Assembly: GCA_920105625.2 (NCBI GenBank)
Contig: OV050032.1
Span: forward strand, 12,557,307-12,621,306
From: Clusia tigrina
Taxonomy: Eukaryota; Arthropoda; Insecta; Diptera; Clusiidae
Direction: 5' to 3'
DNA: 64,000 bases
A program made the translations under genes and the position numbers. The notes under the pieces were generated by a model. The model was not told the origin of the DNA, made no database searches, and saw only the letters and a program-made list of their open reading frames with translations. Below are positions 35,786-46,699 of this stretch, piece after piece (position 1 is the stretch's first letter; each line of letters begins with the position of its first letter).

Positions 35786-35924
35786 AGAAAGAAGCAATGC
35801 CTTATCGGAGAAACAGACACAGTCTGATTAGGTAATGACTTGCTTAGCCTTGGTTTATCAATGACCGGAAAAGAATGTGCAGAGTCCAGTTAGAATTAAA
35901 CATTTAGGCCCACAAGCAGGTGGT

Positions 35925-36086
<162 letters not shown>

Positions 36087-36464
36087 TCATTTTCTTACTA
36101 CCTTTAAGCGAAGCATTTCAAGTACCAAAAGAGATATTGGGCCGAAATTGTATATATAAGCGCTCAACCTGTACCGTAGATTCCTATAAACTTCTTTCAG
36201 TTCAGCTGAATATCTCCAGAACCGAAACACATATTTTTAGCATATTTTCAATGGACGTTCCGATGTCCTTGATGAGCTACAAACAACAACAATGCTCATA
36301 TTTTGCAAATATTTCATACAAACAAACGAAGAAACTATCACTTTCGCTTTATAATATACTCCTAATCTGGAGTTTATACTGGGTTCTGAAGTGTGTCGTA
36401 ATGTTTGGGCAGTTGTTCCCAGTCACTACCGAAGTGATACGTGTGTTTTAGATGTGAAGGGACT

Positions 36465-36825
36465 CTTGTTAAAACTTTGTTAAAACATTGTTAAAATGTT
36501 GTTAAGATATTGTTAAAATGTTGTTAAAATGTTGTTAAGATATTGTTAAAATGTTGTTAAAATACTGTTAAGATATTGTTAAAATGTTGTTAAGATATTG
36601 TTAAAACATTGTTAAAATGTTGTTAAGATATTGTTAAAATGTTGTTTGGTGCTGTTAAAATATTGTTAAAATGTTGTTAAGATCTTGTTAAAATGTTGTT
36701 AAGATATTGTTAAAACAGTGTTAACATGTTGTTAATATATTGTTACAATATTGTTAAAACAGTGTTAAAATGTTGTTAAGATACTGTTCAAATATTGTTG
36801 AAACATTGTTGAAATGTTGTTATAC
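36465..36825 (+). repeat. 11-bp minisatellite, about 32 copies
   Basis: Head-to-tail GTTGTTAAAAT units, with the variants GTTGTTAAGAT and ATTGTTAAAAT alternating in a roughly 33-base pattern. Confidence 0.95.
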
Positions 36826-38047
36826 TGTGTTAGTAGAAAAGTATTGTTAATCGCTTAAGTAAAATTCAGACAAATCACTTCTTTGGAACAAAGTTTTCAA
36901 ATGGAAATTGTTTTGATTTACTTTCCTGCCCCAATCCAGTGATGAAACTATTACTAAAACTAATTTATATAACAATAGGATAAATAAACCGTTCGAATAG
37001 CAGTAGTAATTTCATTAGATATGGGAAGAAATTTCCAGATGAATTCAGTGGCAGGAAATTTGCCGGCATAACAGTCATGGGAATATTCTTGTGTTGTAGA
37101 GAATAGAGAATATATTTATGAGGAGTATGGCACTTCACATTGTACTCGGGTTGCTTGTGCCACTGCATACTGAGTATGGATCAATCTTTAACCCATATGA
37201 TCCCATATATGTATTGGCAGTTTCTTGATCCGTATCTTATATGTCCACATTTTGGTGGCAAACAAAGAGAATAATGCCAAGAAGCGATTATGGTGCTGAA
37301 ATAATGGAAGTGTATCATAATGCATGGATGGCAGATCATCATCATGCAAATTCTCATACATGAATATAATTTGTTAGAAATTAAACGCTTCCTAAAACTG
37401 GTGATTGCCGACGCGTTGTCAAGGTGGGGCGGAACAACGTGTCAGTGGTGCTGAGTCGCTACTTCAAGTATGCGACGCACAGAATATTCTCGAACAGGCA
37501 GACGCGAACGGTGTCACAGTGTCAACGGCCTGTCGCTGAGGCTTGGCGCGCTCGTATGCGACATGGAAATAGCTGAGGTGGTGGTGGCTTAGAGCGTCGT
37601 AGCCGTCCTACATAGAAATGGATTAAGTGCAAACAGTGGCGCGTACTCTGCCGGCCGAGCGAAGTTTCCACACAAAGTTGCGGACTCAGCCACGCTCGAA
37701 GTTAATAAATGTTTATGTGCAGAAAAAATAAAAATGAAATTTTAAAATTAAATACAAATTAAACAGAAAAAAAACTGAAACTAAATGAAAAAATTAAATA
37801 AATATTGAGGCGTTGTGAATATTTGCAATTGGTGCTCGGCACACACTTCCATGGATGCCTGATTTTTGGCAGAGATGAAACGAGTTTTGGGCTCTTCTGC
37901 AATAATTTGTGTGTCAGTTGCACGTATGTGGATGCCCAGCCGCGTGCTCCTTTGGCATATTCGTGTTGTTGTCGTATTCGCATTATTGCCGTTGTTGTTG
38001 TTGCACTGATATTGAACTGTCATCCGCGTTACAACGCGGCGAGCGAC
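36826..38047. other. Spacer upstream of the 38.2 kb gene
   Basis: Unique sequence, GC-richer at 37390-37690, then A-rich at 37720-37800. ORFs on both strands at 37760-38080 are overlapping and unrecognised. No gene is supported. Confidence 0.5.
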
Positions 38048-38054
38048 TATAAAA
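38048..38054 (+). promoter_or_regulatory. TATA box of the 38.2 kb gene
   Basis: TATAAAA 145 bases upstream of the ATG at 38193. A TTCAGTA sequence lies at 38090-38096, rather far (about 45 bases) for the matching initiator. Confidence 0.65.
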
Positions 38055-38192
38055 CGCCTGTAATGAGAGTCTGAAGTACGCATTGATTGTTCAGTATTTC
38101 ATCTGTGCACAGCAATCGCAATCGCAACCGCTAAGGCAAAAAGCAGACGCAGCACACGAAATCTTCCAGCCACACACTCACCAAGCATTACC

Positions 38193-38601
38193 ATGAAATT
38201 CGCCGTTGTCTTCATTTCACTGTGCGCCATCGCCTTGGCTGCTCCGCCACAGGAAGCCGAGGTGTTGCGTTACGATTCGGACGTGCAGCCAGAGGGATAC
38301 AAATTTATGTAAGTACTCGTACGGCCTTCTGGGCGGCGAAATTGTGTCAGGCAAGGTCGTTCGCTCGATGCATCCCTGAGCTCGTGTTGATTGTGTATCC
38401 GTATGTTTTAGCGTGGAGACCAGCGACGGCAAATTGCACCAGGAAGAGGGACAGCTGAAGGACGTCGGCACCGACCACGAGGCCATTGTGGTGCGCGGCT
38501 CCTTCTCGTATGTCGGCGACGACGGCCAAACCTACAGCGTCAACTATCTGGCTGATGAGAACGGTTTCCAGCCCGAAGGAACCCACTTGCCACGCGCTTA
38601 G
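38193..38601 (+). CDS. RR-1 larval cuticle protein
   Basis: A secreted chitin-binding cuticle protein of 101 residues, join(38193..38308,38412..38601). The signal peptide MKFAVVFISLCAIALAA is followed by PPQEAEVLRYDSDVQPEGYKF. The 103-bp intron is phase 2 (GTAAGT..TTTTAG) and splits an Ile codon. Exon 2 gives VETSDGKLHQEEGQLKDVG, then SFSYVGDDGQTYSVNY, ADENGF and GTHLPRA, with Thr replacing the usual Ala of AHLP. Exon 2 is exactly 190 bases, as in the genes at 22.6, 40.0, 43.3 and 44.5 kb. An AATAAA signal lies at 38725-38730. It converges on the minus-strand gene at 40.0 kb. Confidence 0.95.
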
Positions 38602-38730
38602 GTTGCTGGTGATGTTGAGCTGCCATCGCGACGTTTCTGTCCGCATATGCGCATGCGCCCGCTTGTGCGTAGGCGCTTGCGTATATGCATTAAATGTGTT
38701 AACTAGGTTTAAGCCAAGCTGAACAATAAA

Positions 38731-39994
38731 TAAAAAACTTGTTGTACAATGTAAATCCCAAAAGAAATGCTCAATTTTATTATGCAAAGGCAATCAGTTA
38801 CAATGTGTGTGTGTGAGTGAGGGGGTGTCAGTACAAGGAGGGCATATTATGTACTCGTATATATGAAAGTCAACCAACAATTTGGCAACTTCAGAGTCAA
38901 AGATGCTGATAAGACTCTTCTGGAAAATTTTCGTTAAAGTCAGCATGGTGCATGGATTGCCAGGGCGCAACAGAACCGGTTGTGCCCGCTTTATAAAAGG
39001 AAAGTGTAGCGTAGGGCTGAGAGTATGTCATGGCGTAACAATGCAAGTACAGATTGCGATACTCAATTTATTACTCTGCGTATGAGGAGACGCGACGTGA
39101 AACGGACGCACGCACCCCCGCCGCGTCATTGTATTCGTGACTTAAGCAGAGACTTGTTTGCAGTTCTCAAAGTCGTGCAATTTGTGTGGGAAGGATAGAG
39201 AAATAGTCCTGCAATATAGTTGCTTATACAAAGGAATCTCTCGCTGGGATTAGAGGACTTTTATTAGAGAGAAATAGACATTTGCAAAGGTTTGTAAATG
39301 AGCTCAGCAGCGATAAGGGAAATATGTTGGCCTGGCTCAGACTCAGAAACACGTTTTCTTGGTCGTCTCTATAAAAGTTATATATACATATTTCTGGTCG
39401 CCCGAGGACTTGTTTGCTACTCAGAATTCCGGAATTAGTGTGGCTGAGATTGAAGTGCACGCCAGATTCGTATAATTGATGAACGTATGCTTGGAGACAG
39501 GTGCTTGGGAAAAAATATTGTTGTACTTTCTCTCCCATTTGCTTAAGTTTAGTTAGGTTAGGTTAGGTTAACGTGGCAGCCGTTCTAAGGACCAGCTCCC
39601 TCAGACCACCATGAATCCATTGTGATACCACCGCGTAACAATGCACCTCCACCTCACTCGTCAAACCATTTCGAAGCCCTAATAAAGCGCAGGAATAAGT
39701 TTAGTCTGTTCGATGGTGAATATTATCATCCCTCAGTTTTAATGGACTCTGAAGAATGGCTTAAAAATCCAATCCACCGACAATTTTAGTAGAACGTTTT
39801 GCTGCATATCCTTGTAGTGTGTCATGATGGTCATGCATACCATTGCCTGCAATCACTAGCAGAACTAATTCTATAAAGTTTGAGTAATGAAATAGACACA
39901 GAAGACGCAACCAACTATAATCGAATTCAAGAAAGTTTCTTTTTATAAACCTCATTTTATTTTAATACTAAATAATAAACAAATCGTCAACAAA
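38731..39994. other. Spacer between convergent genes
   Basis: No supported gene. It contains one dispersed repeat copy (39551-39685) and unique AT-rich sequence. Confidence 0.5.
39551..39685 (+). repeat. Dispersed TAGGT/GTGATACC repeat, copy 3
   Basis: Starts with four AGGTT-type pentamers (AGTTAGGTTAGGTTAGGTTA), then GTGGCAGCC, CAGACCACCATG, ATTGTGATACCACCGC and a TTTCGAAGCCCTAATAAAGC end. The motif order matches copy 1 at 811-940, but it is more diverged. Confidence 0.65.
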
Positions 39995-40436
39995 TTAAGC
40001 CTTTGGCAAATGGGCGCCCTCGGGTTGGTAACCGTACTTGTCGGCCACATAGTTGACGGTGTAGGTGATGCCATCATCACCAATGAAGCTGTATGAACCG
40101 TGCACAGAGATGGCCTCATCCTCAGAGCCCACATCCAAGAGGCGGCCTTCGGCTTGAGCGGACGCACCGTCGCTGGTTTCGTAACTGCGGAGCCAAATGA
40201 AAAAGTTTTATGAGTACACTCGTTTTAAGCGGTGCGGCAGGAATTTTTCCTTTTTTGTTTTTGCTTTTGTTATTGGTTTTTTTTTTTTGTTGTTTTGTTT
40301 TTGGTTTTAATACTTACGCGTATTTGAAGGATTCGGGTCCGACTTCAGAGTCAGAGCGCACGATATGAGTCTCCTCCGGGCGGGGAGCGGCCAAGGCAGC
40401 GGCGAAGAGAGCAGCAAAGACAATGATGAATTTCAT
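39995..40436 (-). CDS. Larval cuticle protein 65Ag-like (RR-1)
   Basis: A secreted chitin-binding cuticle protein of 102 residues, complement(join(39995..40184,40318..40436)). Exon 1 gives MKFIIVFAALFAAALAA|PRPEETHIVRSDSEVGPESFKYA. The intron is 133 bp, phase 2 (GTAAGT..CCGCAG), with long T-rich runs on the plus strand. Exon 2 gives YETSDGASAQAEGRLLDVG, then SYSFIGDDGITYTVNY, ADKYGY and AHLPKA. ADKYGY replaces the usual ADENGF. The SAQA and VGPESF signatures group it with the genes at 12.1 and 49.2 kb. AATAAA lies immediately downstream (39956-39961, minus). A different-frame ORF over exon 2 is a shadow. Confidence 0.94.
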
Positions 40437-40518
40437 TTTGTGGCTGGATTTGCTTGGTTGATCTGTTTAGCGAATTGCGAAACTTTATCGAATGATATCA
40501 ACCACGAAGTTGGACCAC

Positions 40519-40526
40519 TATTTATA
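40519..40526 (-). promoter_or_regulatory. TATA box of the 40.4 kb gene
   Basis: TATAAATA on the minus strand, about 83 bases upstream of the ATG at 40436. Confidence 0.75.
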
Positions 40527-41773
40527 TGCCGGTTAAGCGGATAATTCCCCAAAAAAGCGCTAAATAGATGGGCGCAAAAAAAAACACCAAAAATAAAGAA
40601 GAAAAAAGTGCTTGCGTGAATTGGACATGATTTTATTAAAATTTTTGCAAGCCGCTCTCACGCACTTCAAACCGAGGCTTGCAGAAGAAGAAGTTGTGTG
40701 CAAGAAAGCAGGAAGAATTTTCGTTGCCAACCGGTATTTGCCTTAGAGACCAAGACCCCAACATTCAAGAAGTCGCAGCACACACGCGCAGTGATAGTCG
40801 CCGGAGTGAGAGTCACTTTTCATTTCGTTTGGCTGGGATGGCGCACAAGTGAGGCCTTCTTTGAAGTGGATACACATAAATTTGCATCATTAATTAGGCA
40901 CCTTTTGGTGCTTGGGTAATACCCGGAGAATTTCAAGAAATTTCTTTGAAGCCATAAAAGAACAAAATTAATTATCGCCGCCGCTTTCGTCGGACAGAAA
41001 ACTGAAGTTGAATTATTGCCCTTCCTTTAATAAGTTTGAAAGTGAAACTAACTGAATTGCTGGCGTGAGGAAAATCAGCACACAAACATGACTAATGACT
41101 GTGTTTGCAACGGCTCATGTTTTTCTTGTAAACAAAACTGACCTGAGTCAACGGCGAGGCATTGCGTCATAATGGCGAAAATGAGAGCTGTTTCAAATTA
41201 TGTGGCCCGGAAGGATTTCGAATTTTTCATTTCGAAACATGTCGGAACACTGCGGCGAGAGGTGGTTCGCCAAGGTGTTCTTATCTGTGCAGTAAACATT
41301 CCGAAGTCCGATCAGAATGGGTTGCGAAAACTTACAATGACATGTTTTTCCCCTTAAAAATGTGAATAGTCGAGAAGTCTTGCCAAGAGTGATAGTTCTA
41401 GAATATTCCTACCTGAGCTAGTCCAGCTAAGGCAATGGTTTATAGCTTATTTTTCTGAGCTGGCCCTCCATAAAGGTCACATGCTTTAAATGTGTGACTT
41501 TACTCACACATAAACCAATTAGTTAGCGTGGCTTGCTATATATATCGCTGATATTTCCGCTGGGATTTTGGACCAGCAGCTGGCCCAGCAACAAGCCACA
41601 GGTGATCAACCTTTTCATCAAGCTAACAGGACAAACTTCAGAAAAATGAATACGAATCTCATTGATGCCCTATGAAGTATCCACTTGGACATCAGCTGCA
41701 CGGAACCAATACTGGAAGGAACCAATCGTGGGTGATTTCAGTCAGCTATTTTATTACATGGCGTCTACTCGAC

Positions 41774-41929
41774 CTTGCTGTCCTTGCGCTGACTATCACC
41801 ATCGCAAGTAAGGGAACTTTTTAGTCAGTGCTTGAACGGCGCCACACCGTGGTATCACAATGGGCCATTATGTGTGCTCAAGTGTGCTTTTGGCAAACTG
41901 GGCGGCCACTCCTACCTACCTACCTACTC
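41774..41929 (-). repeat. Dispersed TAGGT/GTGATACC repeat, copy 4
   Basis: An inverted copy, nearly identical over about 150 bases to the plus-strand copy at 58479-58627. Both run from TAGGTAGGTAGGAGTGGCC through ATTGTGATACCACGGTG to GATAGTCAGCGCAAGGACA. The shared length and high identity suggest recent mobility. Confidence 0.85.
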
Positions 41930-42385
41930 AACCCAACTCAAGGTGGCACATTTGCTTTTGAGCTCATCATCCATATTACAGACCCAGCAAACTTTATTTT
42001 CATAGAGAGTGATCGAATTTCCTGCGGTCTACGTGAGATATTTTGCTGATCCATGCAAATACTCGGTAATGACCCGTGCCCACCTCAAATTACTTCCAAT
42101 AAGAGTCATGTTGAGTTCTCGAACCAACCCGTGCCAAAAATCCCCCCTTTTCTGACTATTCTAGATTTGGAGGCTGTTACCTTTCAAGGCTTGTTTATAA
42201 GGCTGCCTGTGTGAGTAGATTTGAAAGGGGTTTATGGACCATTTCAACGGACGGATTGGCGGAGCTTCTACCTGGAGTATCAAAAAGCGACCAGCTATGG
42301 TAGGATTTGATTTGTTGACGTTTCTGAACGATGCCACATTAAAGTACAGTTTGCATCAATCACGAAAATTAACCTTACAGAAGAT

Positions 42386-42482
42386 TTATAGATGAGACTA
42401 TCCTCATCTTTCAAATAAATAGGGGCATCACAATAGATCTTTCAGGTCGCAGTGTATAACACCCTTAAATATATCTATCTAT
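42386..42482 (+). repeat. LINE-type 3' end with ATCT tail, copy 2
   Basis: Same segment as at 2525-2617, from ATAGATGAGACTATCC to CCTTAAATATATCTATCT, here with one more ATCT unit. Two substitutions separate the copies. Confidence 0.7.
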
Positions 42483-43333
42483 CTATTGTATCAATCACTA
42501 AGTAGGACAACACCAGAGTCGCTCTGGAAGACGATTTGTAAATCTATGTTTAAAATCTTATGTGGGATTAGAGGAATTCCTTGCCAACGAGGTAAACGGT
42601 TATAGGAGACTCTACGATCAGACTTTCCTTGTTCCCACAATACTCGTAAAGTACTTTGAGGAAGTCTAAGGTGGACGTCAAAACCGCTTGTTTAGCTTCT
42701 CAATTGGAGACCATCCGGCATCAGCTGGATCTGCTTATCAAGGAGTTGTCGCAATTGCCAGCGAGGAATTGGATAGTTATCGCAAAGGACACTATTTTAA
42801 TATGGTTCTACTCCTACTATGGGTCAATCATAAAGCCAGGATATGCACCTTATGTCCCCAGCAACCAAGCGAGGTAGAATCAAGTCAAACAATCAAGTGA
42901 TGCCCAAATAGTGGAGCATTTGGAACTCGAGCAATCCCCTCTACGCACACTTGAAGAGCAAACCGAACTTTTTCATACTTTGCCGCGAACTCAAGATTTG
43001 CCACAATTTTGCCAACACACTAAAAAGTGCAGGAATATGATTACCATTTCCTTCAAATCTGAACATAAGTCCTTCACTCCCCCTGTTCAGAGCGTCGGCT
43101 ATGGCTGCAAGCCGCTTCTCACCGATCGTCCCTGCTGCAACACAAACAACCCTTGGGAGTCTTGGGAGAAATAAGACCAGAAACGGATTCGTGCCTCGTT
43201 AAAAGTCAAAATAAATTGAATTGGTTTTTTAAATTTTTAATTCTTAATGTTTTATTTTAGTCTAGCCTAACAAAAACTAAGGATAAATGAGAACAACTAC
43301 GAGTATCAGTCCTTAAATTAAGAGTAGCATCGC

Positions 43334-43715
43334 TCAGGCGATTGGAATATGAGCGCCCTGAGGCTGGAAGCCGTTCCTGTCGGCAATGTAGTTCACTTGG
43401 TAGGTGATGCCATCGTCACCGATGTAGGAGTAGGAGCCCTTCACGGAGATGGCCTCATCTTCGGCGCCAAGATTCTCGATGTGTCCGTCTTCCTGGACGC
43501 TTTTGCCATCACTGGTCTCCACACTGAAAATGAATTTAAATTACTATATCACATCCTGCCCCTTAACACAAGCCTTCCTTGCTGGTATTGTTGACTTACG
43601 CATAATTGTAGCTCTCGGGTTCCACATTCGAATCGTAGCGCAAAGTCTCGGCATCCTTGTTGGGTGCAGCTACGGCCACGGCGACGAGGGCAACGAAGAC
43701 GATGATGAATTTCAT
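43334..43715 (-). CDS. RR-1 larval cuticle protein, head-to-head pair left
   Basis: A secreted chitin-binding cuticle protein of 101 residues, complement(join(43334..43523,43600..43715)). The signal peptide MKFIIVFVALVAVAVAA is followed by PNKDAETLRYDSNVEPESYN. The intron is 76 bp, phase 2. Exon 2 gives VETSDGKSVQEDGHIENLG, then SYSYIGDDGITYQVNY, ADRNGF and AHIPIA. Arg replaces Glu in ADENGF and Ile replaces Leu in AHLP, features shared only with the gene at 44.2 kb. The two stand head to head with start codons 531 bases apart. They differ at 8 of 101 residues, half of them in the signal peptide. Regulation through a shared promoter region is likely. Confidence 0.95.
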
Positions 43716-43800
43716 TTTGAAAAGTTTTGCGCTTGGCCTTTGGATGCTAAAAGCTTGATCGTCGTTAAGTTAATGGGTGACAATTTGACGGACGCGCACG

Positions 43801-43808
43801 TATTTATA
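43801..43808 (-). promoter_or_regulatory. TATA box of the 43.7 kb gene
   Basis: TATAAATA on the minus strand, about 86 bases upstream of the ATG at 43715. Confidence 0.75.
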
Positions 43809-44151
43809 TGGATTAATATTTTCAGCGCATTGTGCTAATGCGGTCTGGTATAATTTTGGTGTGTGTTGGATGCAGTGTTGTAACGCTCGAACCCCTCGCA
43901 CCGCATGGGAACTAGTTTTACATGCTCGGTGGTTATGCCGCATGCACTATGAAGATGAACGCGAACGCAAAGACGAAGACGAGTTTGAAATATTTGCAAA
44001 TTGTTTCCAAAATGTATTTCAAGTCAATTCATTTGCATTGATTAGCGCAGAGTTTATTGATCTCATTTGAGCGCAACGTGTGAGAAATACGAGCAAATCT
44101 GTTGTAAAGTAGCCCCAATTCAATGCACGCTCTGCAACGCTCGCCGATTTG
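43809..44151. promoter_or_regulatory. Shared bidirectional promoter region, pair 1
   Basis: This 343-base stretch lies between the two outward-facing TATA boxes of the pair at 43.7 and 44.2 kb. It must hold the regulatory sequence of both genes unless enhancers lie elsewhere. It contains GAACGCGAACGCAAAGACGA and ATTGCAAATTG-like motifs; no specific factor site is claimed. Confidence 0.6.
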
Positions 44152-44158
44152 TATAAAA
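44152..44158 (+). promoter_or_regulatory. TATA box of the 44.2 kb gene
   Basis: TATAAAA 95 bases upstream of the ATG at 44247. Confidence 0.75.
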
Positions 44159-44246
44159 TCGAGCAGCAGCCGAGGAATTGCACTCACAAAGTTCCCCACA
44201 TTTGACCAGCACGCACCTCCGCCAGCACCAGCAAAAAAGCTTCAAC

Positions 44247-44678
44247 ATGAAATTCATCATTGTCTTCGCTGCACTCTTCGCCTGCGCTTTGGCAGCTCCC
44301 AACAAGGATGCCGAGACTTTGCGCTACGATTCGAATGTGGAACCCGAGAACTACAATTACGCGTAAGTAAAAAAAAAACGACCAGGATATCAGACTTAGA
44401 GTGAAAGAGAGAGAGAGCGATAGTGATAGTGATAGTTGTAGTGAAAGGAAGTATTTCTTTTATTAACTTGAATTTCTCCAATTTGCAGAGTGGAGACCAG
44501 CGATGGCAAAAGCGTCCAGGAAGAGGGACACATCGAGAATCTTGGCGCCGAAGATGAGGCCATCGCCGTGAAGGGCTCCTACTCCTACATCGGTGACGAC
44601 GGCGTCACCTACCAAGTGAACTACATTGCCGACAGGAACGGCTTCCAGCCTCAGGGCGCTCACATTCCAATCGCCTAA
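44247..44678 (+). CDS. RR-1 larval cuticle protein, head-to-head pair right
   Basis: A secreted chitin-binding cuticle protein of 101 residues, join(44247..44362,44489..44678). The signal peptide MKFIIVFAALFACALAA is followed by PNKDAETLRYDSNVEPENYN. The intron is 126 bp, phase 2, with a GATAGT repeat inside; of two possible AG acceptors (GCAG|AG), only the first keeps frame. Exon 2 gives VETSDGKSVQEEGHIENLG, then SYSYIGDDGVTYQVNY, ADRNGF and AHIPIA. It is the sister of the divergent gene at 43.7 kb, with the same ADRNGF and AHIPIA changes. AATAAA lies at 44865-44870. A minus-strand ORF over exon 2 is a codon-bias shadow. Confidence 0.95.
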
Positions 44679-44878
44679 GAGCCGCCGCGGTCTGTTGACG
44701 GACCAACAACTTCTGTTACCTAAGTTTAGTCGAAGAATGCTCAAAGAGAAAGAATCGCAAAAAATCAGTAGTCACCAGCAACTGGTGACGCCTAGTTTTT
44801 TGGTGTGCCCACTGCCTTAGGATAAATTTTAAATAATGAAGAGTGATAAACTTTTAAAAGTTAAAATAAAATTTTAAA

Positions 44879-45315
44879 AATATTTACAATAATTTTTCTT
44901 GTTTCTGGGTTGTTCTACGCAGTCGACCTACGTAGAGCAGGGAGGAGGCGGGTTTGCACACCCTCCAGTTCCAAGTTTTACCTTATATGGTAGAACTCTA
45001 GAGCCCCCACACCTGAGGAAATATGGTGTAAGGCAATAATGATTAAAAGGAACTTAGTATGGGTTGTTACCCGCATATTGAATAGAAGACTCCCATTTGG
45101 TTTCGTTCCTCATATGCACTTGTCCACGTTTACCCGTAAAGTCTCAAGAAATGACTACTGCGATCCCAATTCAAAGAAACTGGGACTTGCGTTTAGCAGC
45201 GCCAGCCACGGGCTTGGCCAACTTATTACCAACATATTATATTGAATGAATGAATTAATGAAAATAAAGAGGGAAAATGTATCTCGACCAATTTGATTTA
45301 TTGTACTCCTCCAGC
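44879..45315. other. Gene-free spacer
   Basis: Contains a segment ending TATGGTGTAAGGCAATAATG (about 45020-45040) that recalls the SINE tail of 965-1165, but the rest does not align well. Otherwise nothing is recognised; the part next to 45316 may be the 3' region of the LINE fragment there. Confidence 0.4.
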
Positions 45316-45600
45316 ATGTACCTATTAAAGGTCTTCTATTAGTCCAACAGTTCTAAGAAGGCTTAGTATTGAATTGGAGTTCATTGCTCTAATGTCTCTG
45401 CCCTCGGGCCAGAAATGCCCCAGATATTTCTTCCTGCTGCGAGCTAAGGCTTCGCAGTTCATTAGAAGGTGCTCTGGTGTTTCTTCCGCATACGTGCAGA
45501 ACTTACACGAGTTTACTCGGAGAGTCCCATAGTTACATATTATATTACCAAGGCTTATTACCGGGCTATCAGGCCCGCATAGAGTAAGTTTTTGTTCAAC
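45316..45600 (-). mobile_element. LINE ORF2 C-terminal fragment with zinc knuckle
   Basis: On the minus strand one frame reads LCGPDSPVISLGNIICNYGT, then LRVNSCKFCTYAEETPEHLL followed by MNC. This is a C-x2-C-x8-H-x4-C zinc knuckle with the ETPEHLL motif usual in fly Jockey/I/R1-type elements. It continues EALARSRKKYLGHFWPEG and ends at a stop near 45339, followed by an AT-rich 3' end. The frame stays open over about 85 codons, so this copy is younger than those at 33.6 and 57.7 kb, but it is 5'-truncated. Confidence 0.8.
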
Positions 45601-46699
45601 CAGCTACAAAACAGTCGCTGTTCACATAACTCGATGGAGAACACTTTTGCGAAACATTTCCCTACGGTTATCAAATACGTTCAACAGCCTCAGCCAGTTC
45701 CTTTTCTGTTGGATGGGCAAAATGTGTTGTACGTAACCCTGACATGGCATGCTATCGTAGTAGCTCTTGAGGCAACTTACCCTTCCATTCTCTTCGTCTT
45801 ATGTCATGACGAGATATTGAAAACTTGAGTATTGTACGAGGTATCGTAACGTAGTCTCCTGGATGATTGGAAAATCGTCCCGCCAAAAGGAAACAGAAAT
45901 GAAGTATCAATGAAAGAACTGCCAATCTCAATCTCTCGCTGTACTTACTTAGAGCCCCAAACTAGAGTGAATTGTATATTTTTATAATGCAAATACCAAG
46001 CAACCGGGTTCTTTACAAGGACGCCGTATTTCAACCTCCAATTGCGAACACCTCATTAAGTCTGTGTTCTAGCTCAGTTCAGAATTACTTATTATAAAGG
46101 AGAATAATTGAATAAGCTTCGAAGCTTATCTGTAGAGAAAAATTCTAGAAATTTTCTGTAACTTTCTTTTTCCACATAACTTCCCCCCCCCCCCCCATCG
46201 ATCCTGTCGCTATAATAATTACTGTAGGAAGTGACAGTCTTCGAGGCACTCCAAATTGGTCTTCACAGCTTCTATCCCTGTGTGACATAACTCACTTCCC
46301 AGCTATAAAGTATTTTCATGGCTGCCAACACTGAGAGTCGGACATGTCCTTCATGTCAGAACGGAGGTTGCGGAAGGGGTGCGAACTCAATTGCATGCAT
46401 TTATTGGGCCGTGAGAAATATATTTGGTGGCATTTTGCTTAATTTGAACTTTCCCAGATCAGTCAACAGCACATTCAGCTGTGGATATAGTTCCATCTGG
46501 CTGAGGCAACAATATCAATATGCTCGTATTGTACCCATTGATTTGTGTCCGTCATTAAGAGAGGGGTCCGATGGCATCCAGAGTGAAAAAGCCACCCTTA
46601 AAATGTGAGTCGATGTTCTTCCATAATCCAGTTTCTGATCTTAAGTTGGCTTCAAATCAAACAAAATACCGAAGATATTCAATGAAATTGAGTGTGTGA
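45601..46699. other. Gene-free spacer
   Basis: Contains a 14-base C run at 46183-46196, unusual in this AT-rich window. A 96-codon ORF at 46318-46608 has two Cys pairs (CPSCQNGGCGRG), but I do not recognise a domain. The part next to 45600 could be more of the LINE, too decayed to read. Confidence 0.45.

Larger units (their letters stand above)
40527..43333. other. Gene-free spacer with repeat copies
   Basis: Unique sequence plus a dispersed repeat copy (41774-41929, inverted) and a LINE-type 3' end (42386-42482). Overlapping ORFs at 41162-41365 and 42656-43174 have no recognisable domain. Confidence 0.5.

Noticed and set aside
35546..35827. ORF with DSLNPR hexapeptide repeats
   Set aside because: Explained by the 18-bp tandem array.
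41162..41365. Two overlapping ORFs of about 65 codons
   Set aside because: No known motif, no promoter and no splice sites; unsupported as a gene.
43349..43594. ORFs antisense to cuticle exon 2 (also at 11650, 19666, 29078, 34270, 38347, 44463, 49320, 54866, 59762, 63231)
   Set aside because: They recur in the same relative frame because the cuticle exons have strong codon bias; they have no signal peptide of their own, and their similarity simply mirrors the cuticle genes.
44920..45055. Possible third SINE copy
   Set aside because: Only the GTGTAAGGCAATAAT end resembles the family; the tRNA-like head does not align.
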